Positions 46,904 through 58,345 of a DNA stretch of 64,000 bases are shown here, one piece after another. A model generated the notes under the pieces. It was not told the origin of the DNA. It made no database searches and was given only the letters and a program-made list of their open reading frames with translations. The DNA lies in assembly GCA_026413225.1 (NCBI GenBank), contig CM048552.1:161646053-161710052 (forward strand), given 5' to 3'. The stretch is from Otis tarda (Eukaryota > Chordata > Aves > Otidiformes > Otididae). The translations under genes and the position numbers were made by a program. How positions within the stretch are numbered: the first letter of the stretch is position 1; the number at the start of each line of letters is the position of its first letter.

Positions 46904-49622
46904 AACTGTCCATCAGCTTTGTACTGAGTTTTCAAATCTTCCAGACTGATACTCATCAGACTTGCTGTCTGAATTATTCTTTACTTTCCTGCAGCTTTGT
47001 TTTGCTTGGTTTAGCTGTGACAGCAGTTTGGGTTTTTTTAAATAATTGACCAGGTGGCTACGGCAAATTTGCTTCACTTTCATTTGTCTTTGCATGAGAC
47101 AATCATAGGTTTATACAGATAGCAGTAACAAGCAGTGATTCAGTGTAGAATTAGATATTTAAGACTTTAACATGACAATTTAATGTAGAGAAATATAGGC
47201 TTAGTGCAACAGCAAAGTCCTTGAGAAATGCAGACACGGGACGTAGTGTAGAGGAGCACAGGCATGGGATGATAAAAGACAGGGCACAGGGCTGGTCCTG
47301 GGAACTGCATGCCTATAAACAACTGACCCATTATCAGTTACAAAAATGCAGACCTGAAGTGGGACAGAACTGGTTTTAAGGGCAACAAAGAGAATCAAGA
47401 GATAGTATCTAACACACATAAATGGCACCATATATATCTATATATATAGTAAATTCAGATGTAATCTAGAGCAACAGATGCATGAAGGAAGAGCAAAGGT
47501 ATAAAAACACGTGAGGAAGCACATAAAAATGACATAAAGTGAATCCTGAGGTGGGGAAGAATAATCCGTCAACATCATATTCCTCCCTTTGAAGGGCCTC
47601 AGATACTGACGACCCAACATAATCCCTCTTCTACAGTCTGAAACTACCAGTTTTAAGACGCAGACAAACAGTGGAAGGCTGAGTATAAAACTATGAAAAA
47701 GAGATAGAAACCATGTAGTTTACATATTACAATTTATTTGTATTATTATTCTTATTGAGACTTTTTGTGTGTGCAAATATTCTAACCAGGTAACTATATT
47801 TTCTTTCCTTTTCTCTAACAGTTAGGTCTAGACTAATAATGATTCTTGAATTACATTGTCAAGATTTTTAAATTATACTCACAGTAAGTTCTTGGCTTTA
47901 TATGTATGGTGCATTTCCTCTTTGTCTATAAACAAAACTAGGTGTAAAACTAGGCCCCTAGGTTTCAGCAACTAACCTAGTCCAGAGTGCAGAAAAGGGT
48001 CATTCAGTGAGAGTTTAAGTTCTAGACGCATGAGTTTAGACTACTTTTCTCCTCTGCCTAAAGACACAGAAAACTTCTTGCCTATCAAGGGTGTACCTCA
48101 ACATTTCTCATAGAAATTCCTTTGTCAATGTCAAAGCCATTCTTAGTGGCTTTCTAAAGTGTTATAAAGAAACAAGATTTTCAGGGCAAAAGATTGAAAT
48201 CAAAGAAATTAAGAGAGTAACTTCAAAATACTAATTTTAACCAGGTATTATTATGGAAGTCTACATACCTATTTGAGCAAAGGTAGTTTCCTCTTACCCT
48301 TGGTGTTTATGTGACTGAAGTGCTGAAAATTTTATCATCAAGTTACATATTTCATAGGAAAATACATGATTTTTTTTTTCCTTAGAGTCATATAGGTAAG
48401 AGTTTACCATATAATTTTTTGTTTGCTAGATTAATTTTTTTATTTGTCATGGTACACATATAACCTGTATAGAACAGAGAAACGCAAATTGCTATTACCT
48501 GTAATGTTGTGATGCCTTTCTGAAAACAATCTTATTGTATTAAATGTATCAGTTCAGTTTTGCATGTAGATAATACAGAATCAAGCTATGCTTGCAGTTA
48601 TATAGATGGAATTCAGTGGTCTCACAAATGTCTAAAAGAAGAACCTGGCCCATGCACTAATTACCCGTCCTACCAATGTTCTGAAATTACAAATACAGTA
48701 TTTTTTATAGTTTACTAGAGATACAAATTACAGGCAACATTTATTCTTCAAGATTATGTTACTTTTTACTTTTTTTGAAGGCCTAGTATCCCATATTTTG
48801 TTTTACTTGATAAACCTCTGATCTTTTTTTTTTTAAATAAAAAGGTGAAAGACAAGGATTTCACAAACACCTCTGTCTCCCAAAAAGCAAGAATGTGAAC
48901 AGACATGAAAAATATTTTCAACAGCTAGCACAAAGTTGTTAGCTATATATGTAAATAAAGTAAACTGCAAGTAATCATGAAAGCACGTTCTCCTGCTATA
49001 CAATACCAATCCCCAGACATAGCTATAGAGAACAAAGAAACAGCTCAGGGTTAGGTATACTGATGTATGTATTTGGCAGTATGTTTTTGCCCATCTGTTA
49101 TAGTCTTTCATGTGTGGCATGTATCTGAATAAAAATCAGATTTTGGTGTGATATTTTTTTTGAGTGGCTATATCCTGCTTTAGATGCTGAAGTATGAATC
49201 CTTGCACAAGATGCAACTGTGAAAACTTTTTTTTCGGTATGTGTCTATTATATGTTTATTAAAATGTTTTGCTATACCTAACATTGTGTCCACTTGCTAT
49301 AAAGATTTGACTGAACTGCCATGAGGACTGCCATGGCCACCCCATCTGTTGTAGCAGTGCCGTTGTCTGTGGAAATGAAAAGTGAACTGGATCAAGGTGA
49401 TTCTTTGGGTCAGAAATACCCCAACCAGTTTTACGGCATGGTCCTGTAAACTCTTGTACCAGCACAAATGGGAGAGGTATATAGATAGAAGCAGAAAAAT
49501 CAGAAACTGCCACTGAGAAAAGTCTCCATGTGACTTAAAGTCAAGAGACTAACAATTGATTTAGACTGCCTGACAAACCTGGAGAGACTTAGTTGCGACA
49601 CCTAAATTAGGCATGCACAGGA

Positions 49623-49650
49623 GGTGATCTTAGCACAGCAGGTGATCTTA
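49623..49650. repeat. Two-copy tandem duplication, 18-bp period
   Basis: GGTGATCTTA recurs exactly 18 bp downstream, with CACAGC following both copies after one or two changes. A small local duplication. Confidence 0.75.
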
Positions 49651-50188
49651 CCACAGCCCTCTACGCTGTAAGGGGTGATGAGATGCATCGACCGAGTCCT
49701 CCCAACCAGAGAAGCTCAGCATGTTATTCCTTTTCAATGTGAGCTGGTAAAAGAGCTTCGTGGGATACCAGGTATATTGTCTCTAGCATTTCACGTTTAC
49801 AATTCCCAAAATAAAACAGAAATTTCCAACTGCCAGATATGTACATTTTTGTCTGGCAAAATCTGTCAAGCCAGATTTTTTGTTCATGCATCACCAGGAA
49901 GAAAGAATTAGGAGTTAGAACTTAGTTAATAACTTCCTGACATTTGCAAGAGCAGAATCTGTGTTTTACAAAGGCTACATTATCTTTTTAGTCTAATGTC
50001 ATTAGAAACAACTTTTTTTTTAAATTCCTATTATAAGAAGTTGTGACTCAGAGTACATAGAAAAAAAAACATAATTTGCTGAATAAGATTCATGTTTACA
50101 TAGCTATTTCAGAGTGGAACTAATCTTAAAAAAAAAAAACCTAAGCAGAGTTATTATTTTAATTCATGCTCCTGAGAAGATGCTATGG

Positions 50189-50222
50189 AAATATTTCAGA
50201 TTAAGGTTAATCTGAAATATTT
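50189..50222. repeat. Perfect palindrome, 16-bp arms, 2-base spacer
   Basis: AAATATTTCAGATTAA at 50189-50204 is followed by GG and then by its exact reverse complement at 50207-50222. A further GGTTAATCT follows at about 50227-50235. There is no mobile-element signature around it. Confidence 0.97.
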
Positions 50223-51403
50223 GACAGGTTAATCTAAACCCTGTTATGAACTGAACACGAATATTATCTTCATAAACATACAGAAATACATGGATAGAGA
50301 AATAAAAGATGTATATGTGTATCTATCTATAGAAAGAGAGAAAGACCTGGTTACAGTTATGCTTCATCTTTCACTAGTCATGAAAGGAACAATGATACTT
50401 GCTTCTGAAGGAAATAATTGCTTTTTGTTTTCTTTAACCAGCTACACTTAGGAAAGTGACACCTTGGAATATTTATCTAAAGTGCTAGACATTAGTTATG
50501 AAAAAAATACTTCAGTGCTTTTTTTTCCTAGGAGTTGCAGGTACATTTAAACATATAGATACTGTAAAGAAAATTTTTAAAAAATGAGCATTTAAGAAGA
50601 ATAGCTCAATCTTACCAAATAAAAGTATTACATATTTTTGAAATGTTGTATTTTTTAGAATTATTCTTTTTATGAAATATCATTTTACAAGTAACTACAC
50701 TGTCTTGTAAGAAATTATTCCCTATAAAGCTCTCTTACCTTAGGGTTGCTGCATTTTTAAAATTGTATTGAGATCAGTTACACAACTTTAATAGTGAAAT
50801 GCATTGCAATTTTAGTATAAACAGCATCTGATGAGTGCCTGTCTGAAAAATGGTGTATTTTGAATAAAGTATTCGTACTTTGAACCATTTCAGCTATAAT
50901 GCATGAAAATTTAATTTGAAGGAAAGCAAAACAAAACAAAAATCTCATTTACCAAAGGTTTTGTGAGATACGGAGAAGTTTTAGACTGTTAAAAATGTCT
51001 GAGTGAAAACAAATGGAAGTACTCGGAGCAACCAAGACCCAGGTGCCATTTCTCAGGTCATCTGGGGAGCCCAGTGTCTGCCCTGTGCTGCCTGTATGAC
51101 CTGCTGTTGGAAAAACCCTCTGCATCCCGAGGCAGTTGACCCAAAGTGGCTCCCATACACATGGCATGTGGTCCACCATTTTATGTGGATACAGATATTT
51201 TTACACTGTATTGTCATGATCTCTATTTAGCCTTTTTTTTCTTTTTGTCCTCCTGGCTTCTCTAACATACTCTACATTTTTTTCTGCTCGGTGCCATTCC
51301 TCATTTCATTGTTGGCTTTAACACAAGCAACATTTCAGAGTTTTTTTTCCTAATTGCCAAACTTGGAGCTACATTTCAACATCCTGCCTTGCTCCCACAG
51401 TTT

Positions 51404-51436
51404 CTTGCAAGGCTACCTTCCTTGCAAGGTAACCTT
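51404..51436. repeat. Two-copy tandem duplication, 17-bp period
   Basis: CTTGCAAGGCTACCTT (51404-51419) is followed by CTTGCAAGGTAACCTT (51421-51436), with two differences in 16 bases. A small local duplication. Confidence 0.85.
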
Positions 51437-53348
51437 GAGACGGATTGCCAAAGAGCCTTGGCTTTCTTCTCTTTGTTCGGAGTCATTTTAATGATTTTGC
51501 ATAGTTCTTTAAGAAACAAGAATATTTCTTTATAGTATGGTAGATATGTTGAAACAACCATGATGCAGCCTGGCAAACATGTGAGTCTAAGCAATGATGT
51601 GTAGTGTGTGATGATATCTAGAGACAGATGGGACAGCAGAGTGAATGAGATCTCATGGCCGAGGGGCCAGTGAGGGATCTCCAGACCTGCCACTATTGTA
51701 TTCGTATTGCCACTAATTTCTTCGTATGTGTCTGGGAAGGAGACCTAATTTTCCACTCCAGAAGGAATCTTAGAAATGATTTTTTTTTTTTTTGCAGGTG
51801 CACTGTAGAACATAAGGGGAGCAGGCCATGAAAAAACTGAGGAGTAACACAGACCTGTAGTTAACATAGACCTGAAGAGGCCTTAGAACCTAAATACTAT
51901 CATTATTTGAAAATGGGACTTGTGTTTCCAAGGTGCTATAGAATAAACTATTATCTTCTTGGCTACCTGGTGCCATCAGTAGGGTCTTGAACAGAAAGAG
52001 AGGATGGAAACACAGTGCTTCAGGATATAACCAAAATTCTAAGTAATGAGTGTTGGTAGAATTTTTTCTCCACTTCCAAATCTCCTATTCAAAGTTTTAT
52101 TCCATTTTCCTTGAAGCAACTGTTACTGGTCATTGTTAAAAAAAAAAGTGTTGCTGGACTAGATTGATTACTGGTTTGAGATGACATGAAAAAGGAAAAG
52201 AAGAAAATCAGATTTTCTTTCCCTGAATGACCAGTGTCATAATTTCAGTGTATACTGAGACAACAAGACAAGTGAATTTGAAAAACTGGATTACAAAACC
52301 TGCAAAAGAAAATAGAGGTCAAGTATAATGTACACACAAGCACATATGCCTGTTAATGTTGTTTATCTGGGCATGGAATTGCTCTTAGAAATGTTTACTT
52401 GCTTTTCTAAATTTTTTATCTGTTTACCTGTATGTTATACTGTGTACACTAATGATTAATATATGTGTTCTGAAATAAAAATATCTACATATGTTTCTTT
52501 ATATTAGTCTCATTTAAAATTAAGTAAAAACATTAATTAATGTTTCTAGACCCCAGTCTAGAAAGAGTTCTAGGTACAGTATGAGTGCTTAAAATACCAT
52601 ACCTTTTTATTCTGTGGTGAAGGACTGTAAAGGAGAAATAACTACAAAATATTCTTTAAATCTTTCTGGATAAAGTGACATGGGAATTAGTCATGGCAGG
52701 ATAATCAAATCTTATAACAGTAATATCTAATGTGCCATTAGTATTGTGGAACATTTTAGCTTAACTCATCTTATAAAGCATAAGAACTTGAGCCAAGATT
52801 CCTGTTGTGATTCAGATTTGCATTTATGTGTCACCACTTCAGCTAGGTATCTAAGCTCCTGATATTACTGATGGAGACTCGGCATATGATTCATGGGCCG
52901 CCATAAGCATGTCTAGATCTATTTGAGATACAAAAGGATATCCCATTCAGCTACTAGCTGCCACTCCGGGCAGCTCCCATTTAAGGAAGCCTCTGGAATT
53001 TCCCATAAGTCCTGCATCATATATGCCAGCCCCATGAGGATGTCTTGGATACTCCAAGAAATCTCAGGTGTCACCAGACACTTACTTTTGGGCAACTGAG
53101 TTGCTTTCTTAGGTGTCTGTCTTCATATAAGCTGAATAGTGCACTGGGCTTCATTGACTGTGTTACAAAGGGCCCTGGTGACTTGCCCACAGAAAGATCG
53201 GAGCCCCTTCAGAGCAGCAACTGGACAATAGGTGGGGTTTTTTTTACATAATTTTAACTGGCACTCATTGCAATTGAATGTTGCCCTGTATTTCCACTGA
53301 CTACAGAGACAGCTTAGAGAAAGAGCATATATGTAATACATATGCTTC

Positions 53349-54199
53349 CTGGAGGGAGGGGATGCCATGCAGAGGCTTGACAGGCTGGAGAGGTGGGCCA
53401 AAGCAAACCTCATGAAGTTCAACTAGGCCAAGTGCAAGGTCCTGCACCTGGGTCAGGGCAATCCCAGGTACAAATACAGGCTGGGCAGAGAATAGATTGA
53501 CAGTAGCCCTGAGGAGATGGACTTGGGGATGTTGATTGATGAGAAGCTCAACATGAGCCAGCAATGTGTGCTTGCAGCCTAGAAAGCCAACTGCATCCTG
53601 GGCTGCATCAAAAGAAGTGTGGCCAGCAGTGTTGAGGGATGTGATTCTGCCGCTCTACTCCGCTCTCATGAGACCCAACCTGGAGTACTGCATCAAGCTC
53701 TGGAGCCCCCAGTATAACAAGGATGTAGCCTTGTTGGAGAAAATCCAGAGGAGGGCCACAAAGATGATCAGAGGGCTGGAGCACCTCTCCTATGAGGACA
53801 GGCTGAGAGAGTTGGGACTGTTCAGCCGGGAGAAGAGAAGCCGGGGAGACCTTATAATACCCTTCCAGTGCCTAAAGGGAGCATGCAAGAAAACTGGAGA
53901 GGAACTTTAGACAAGGGCATGTAGTGACTGGAAAAGAGGTAATGGCTTTAAACTGGAAGAGGGTAGGTTTTGATTAGATATAAGGAAGAAGTTATTTACT
54001 GTGAGGGTGGTGAGGCACTGGAACAGATTGCCTAGAGAATGGATAGTGGATGCCCCATCCCTGGAACTGTTCAAGGTGAAGTTGCATGGAGCTTTGAGTG
54101 ACCTGGTCTAGTGGAAGGTGTCCCTGGCTGGGGCAAGGAGATTAGAACTAAATGATCTTTAAGGTCCCTTCCAACCCAAACCACTCTTGGTTCTATGAT
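53349..54199 (+). mobile_element. CR1 LINE, 5'-truncated, ~0.85 kb
   Basis: The copy starts at the GGAGGGAGGGGATGCCATGC block, just after the polymerase active-site region, and ends CCACTCTTGGTTCTATGAT. The CTAAATGATCTTTAAGGTCCC variant near the end groups it with the copies ending at 13364 and 34329. Confidence 0.94.
53566..53910 (+). pseudogene. CR1 ORF2 C-terminal fragment, 114 codons
   Basis: Open from the Trp-Ala-Ala-Ser-Lys region through Tyr-Ser-Ala-Leu-Met-Arg-Pro-Asn, Arg-Arg-Ala-Thr-Lys-Met-Ile-Arg-Gly and Leu-Gly-Leu-Phe-Ser to a premature TAG at 53908-53910. A three-base deletion in the Glu-Lys-Arg-Ser-Arg-Gly region keeps frame. Coding sequence upstream is in other frames, so the gene is broken. 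Confidence 0.85.
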
Positions 54200-54599
54200 A
54201 TATATAGCACATATCTAGATATCTGTATGTAGACATGTAGATTCAGATACCTTAATTCAACATTGAATCTTAACTTTGCTCTTATCTCTAGATAAAATGC
54301 AGTTTTATGTATATCTGCATATACATATACAGTATCTAATACTTTTTTTTTTATCTATGAAAAGTAATTCCTACAAAAAGTAGCTGAGTTTACACTGTGG
54401 ATTTTTTTCCTTTTTGGAGAAAAACAGAAGGACAAATTCAACATTTTTTTTTTTACAGGGATCACATCCCAGAAGTCAGGACTTTTAATAGAAAACTCAT
54501 AAAGTGCTAAGCAACTGTTTCATCAGTAGCTACCAGTTATATCTAGGTTTGTGAATAGCAGCACAAAGTCCACATAGAGACAAGTTACTCCTGGTTTAG

Positions 54600-55318
54600 T
54601 CCAGGGACTGATACTCTGATTTCTTCATTAATGCCCTGGATGATGCAACAGAGTGTGCTTTCAGTAAATTCTCACAGAAGATACAAAAATGGGAGGAGCA
54701 GCTGGTACACCAGAGAGTTGTTCCGCCACTCAGAGGGAGCCTGACAGACTGAAGAAATTGCTTGATAGGAACCTCATCATGTTCAAGAATGGGTAATGCC
54801 AAGTCCTCCACTTGGAGAGGAATAACCCCATGCACCAGTCTGGGCTCCCAAGGACAAGAGAGGCACAGACATATTGGATAGGGTCCTGAAAAGGGCCATG
54901 AAAATTTTAAAAGAGATACGAACAAGTCTTATACAAGGAGTGGCTGAGGCAGCTGGGACTGTTTGGCTTGGAGAAGAGAAGATGCAGAGGGGATCTTAGC
55001 AAAGTGTATAAATACCTGATAAGGGGAGTAAAGAGGATGGAGCCAAACTCTTCTCGTTGCCCAGTGACAGCACAAGAGGCAACGGGCACAAACTGAAACA
55101 CAATAGATAACATTTAAATGTAAGAAAAATTTTCTATGAGTGTTCAAGTGCTGGAGCAGGTTGCCCAGAGAGGCGGTAGAGTTTCCATCCTTGGAGACAT
55201 TCAAACACCAACTGGACTTGGCCTTGGGCAGCTTGACCTAGTTGACTCTGCTCTGAGAACAGGGTTTGTATAGAAGATCTTTAGGGGGGTCATTCGACAA
55301 CTTGGTGATTCTGTGATC
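54600..55318 (+). mobile_element. Old CR1 copy of a different subfamily
   Basis: The order of blocks is that of CR1: TTCATTAATGCCCTGGATGATG (polymerase region), GAGTGTGCTTTCAGTAAATTC, CTTGGAGAAGAGAAGATGC, AGGTTGCCCAGAGAGGCGG, CCATCCTTGGAGACATTCAAA and a degenerate tail ending GGTGATTCTGTGATC. The GATTCTGTGATC tail and the many substitutions and internal deletions set it apart from the younger copy only 400 bp upstream. No long open frame remains. Confidence 0.85.
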
Positions 55319-56934
55319 TCTTTTTTATAAATTGCTTTTAAGAGAAAGATTATCATAGTCAACTTATTTTTAACATAAACTGTTATAAAGGGAAACATGA
55401 TTTTGCGTGACTATACAGGAGTTAAAAAAACCCAACCAAACAAAAACACACAGGAAAATATTACACAAACAACTTTGCTAATATTCCAGCCTGAGATCAA
55501 AGGGGCTGATATTATACAAGCTATCATCAACATTGCTATATCCACCAGATCCCTTATTCCAGGCTTACGAGTGGGGATAAACAAATGACAATGAGACACA
55601 TATATCAGGCCAGAGCTAAACAGTTACCAAAGACTGAGAAATAGTGTTGCCAGACTAATCACCATAAATGTCATATAATCAGCCATTGTTGTACATCCTG
55701 CTCCGGTTGTATCTAAAGTGCTGCCATGGATGGTTTGATGGATTTGCTTTACGTCACTGAGGTTCGTCTTGTCTGGCATCCCTGCTGAGAGAAATAAGAA
55801 AATATAGTATGATCCATGCCTTGTCACTACTGGCAACACGTTATAGCTAGAACAAATTTAAATATCCTCAGCACACAGACTGTCACAATTTGGTTTCTAA
55901 TTCTCATGTTACTGCCAAGTTCAAAATCCTTCATAGTTGCATTTAGAAAGATACAATATACTATATGGCTACTCATCGTTGAAAGTAGTTCAGAGGTCTG
56001 CCAGCTCTAAACAAAGTTTTTCTTGTAGAAATGTATCTCAACAAACATTTGCAGGCTGAAGTGAATAGTTTTGCAAGTCCCAGTTGTACCTAAAAGACCA
56101 CTGCCCACATCTTTCTTGGATTTGAAGGAAAAGGGAAATACTTTAACATGAAATTGCTTGTGTCTGCGTCCCAATATTATTCCAAAATAACGTATACCTG
56201 ATGCAAGGTGTGCAGCAAAGTATTCTTGTTATATAAAACCTCGATTTTGTCACAATTTAAACAGACTTTACAACATTGTAAGGCAAAATTGTAATGCTAA
56301 CTTTAAACAGGAACACTTTTATTGAGTTCTTGGCTGAATAGTTGTACTTTTTTGGATCAGGATAAATACTTCTCCATCTCAAAACAGTGCTTTGTATGGA
56401 ACACGGATGTAATCACCCATTATATTTCCTCTGTCTGGTTAAACAATCGGAAACAGAAGGTCTGGGAGACACATACAGATTTGGTAGCATTGTCAGCTGT
56501 TTGTATTTGCTATGCATACTTCCAGACTAACAGTCTTATCCCATATAATAACTTGTGGCATGCCACTATCAATCAAAATTAACAAGTCTAAATTCAGTGT
56601 TATTACATGCAACAGATATTGACATTGTAATTACACTGAGACTGAAAAAGGCTTCATATAAAGCAAAGTCAATATTTATGTAATTAGGTCAATACATATA
56701 TAATTCAGAAGGTAAACTACTGTTGGAACAGCAGCATTAGAAAGAAGCTCAGCTCTACTGAACTGACATATTGATTTTACAGTCTGAGTTTTTGCATTAT
56801 TATTCATTGTTTAGGTACTTCTTTTCTCTCTGCATCATTAAGAAAGATGAATAAACTAGTGATTCTTTTTTTTTTCATTATTCAAAGGGACTGTGATGAA
56901 GTATAAATATTTTAGTCATGATGTTATCCTCTTT

Positions 56935-57028
56935 GTTAAGCTGATTTAACACAAGTTACAGAGAATCCTCTGTAACTTTGTTGTTAAAAGGTTGTAAGGA
57001 ACAACCTTTTTTTGGTACTTGTGTTAAA
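56935..57028. repeat. Cluster of nested inverted repeats
   Basis: Four inverted pairs lie within 94 bases. TGTTAA/TTAACA is at 56935-56952. AAGTTACAGAG (56953-56963) pairs with CTCTGTAACTT (56968-56978) around a 4-base loop, and the match extends outward with two single-base bulges to 56945 and 56988. AAAAGGTTGT (56986-56995) pairs with ACAACCTTTT (57001-57010). TTTAACACAAGT (56945-56956) pairs exactly with ACTTGTGTTAAA (57017-57028). Some pairings exclude each other, so alternative folds exist. No coding or transposon context is seen. Confidence 0.9.
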
Positions 57029-58309
57029 AATACTCTTTTCTCTAAACACAACTTGAAAGCTGCTCTTTGTGAACTTGCCGTATCTCCTTCCTGTAGCTTT
57101 GAAAAAATGCATTAAGGAGACAGTCAGCTAAAGTCAGTCATGTTGTCTGAAAAATCTGGTAGAATGCATTTGTCTTCTTTGCCGCTGTACTTAAACAGCA
57201 GAATGTACTGCTACTTTGTGTGGATTTATCGATCCAGTGCTCTTGCCCGGAATTTGTGAAAATTAGCTCTGAGTACAATGCAAGTGGACATACAAGGAGG
57301 AAGAGTGACAACAGATGTTAAGAAGGAGGCAATTCAACATCTCCTTATCATGTACATTTAGTAACCTGTCTAGAAAAAGACCAGTCACTCAACACTTCAC
57401 TGAATGGATGTTTGGTGGATCATCAAAGAAGGTATATCAATATGTTTTTTTTTCAGGGAAGTTTTGTATGTAGAACAAAACAAAACAAAAAAAATGGTTT
57501 AGATCATTTCTCCAGAGCATTTCTGAGGTTTTCATATATTTAAGAAGGCTAATTTCAACAGACTAATTTCTAAATTCTCACCTACGCAACAAAGCAGCTC
57601 ACCAAGTGCTATTCGTATAACAAAGCAGATTTTTCCCAGTATATTTACAGATACACTATCACAGTAGTGAAAGATATGGTCTTGTCTTAAACATCCAGAA
57701 TATCAATTATTATAAGAGATAATGATCATAAAAAGAAAAATTATCCTAGATCTTACAGTTAAAGAAATAATCAACTTCAGTTAGATTATATGATCTGAAT
57801 CTGAAGGCAATATGACTATGTATTAATTACTGACTGGACAGTGAGGTTTAATTTTTAGTGAAAATTTCATTGACAATATTATGGAAAACAGGAAAAGAAT
57901 AGATTAAATTTTAGAAGAAATGTTATCTCTTTTTTTGTGTGTGTTTAATTTTCTTTTCAGCCTTTAAACTGCAGACTTTGGAAGTTCCCATGAAAAGAGT
58001 GTTTTAAAAAATGTTCAGATCTACCTAATACATTTTCCTTTGATCAATCAAAATGCCATAACATATTGAATATAATCTCTGATGTTAAATGCATATACTG
58101 TTAGAATTGCAGTGTAAACATACAGCAAACCTTTCACCTATTGAGCCCCACAGCTCTACGCCACAACTGTTACTTTATTGAAATATGACTTTCAAAAAAT
58201 ATGCTTAGACATGAACCTGTAAAAAAAAAATCACTTAACAGAAAAACACTCCTAAACCCCAGACTATTTTAACAGAACTGTGTTCCCCACCCCCTTGGAT
58301 GCTATTTCT

Positions 58310-58345
58310 TTTTGTTTGTTTGTTTGTTTTTGTTTGTTTGTTTTT
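58310..58345. repeat. (TTTG)n simple repeat
   Basis: Tandem TTTG units interrupted once by TTTTTG. Ordinary simple repeat. Confidence 0.85.

Larger units (their letters stand above)
46904..53348. other. AT-rich non-coding sequence
   Basis: More than 6 kb with no recognised gene or mobile element. It holds small tandem duplications at 49623-49650 and 51404-51436 and the perfect palindrome at 50189-50222. Poly-T followed by GCAG near 51780-51798 resembles a splice acceptor but no exon can be supported. Confidence 0.55.
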
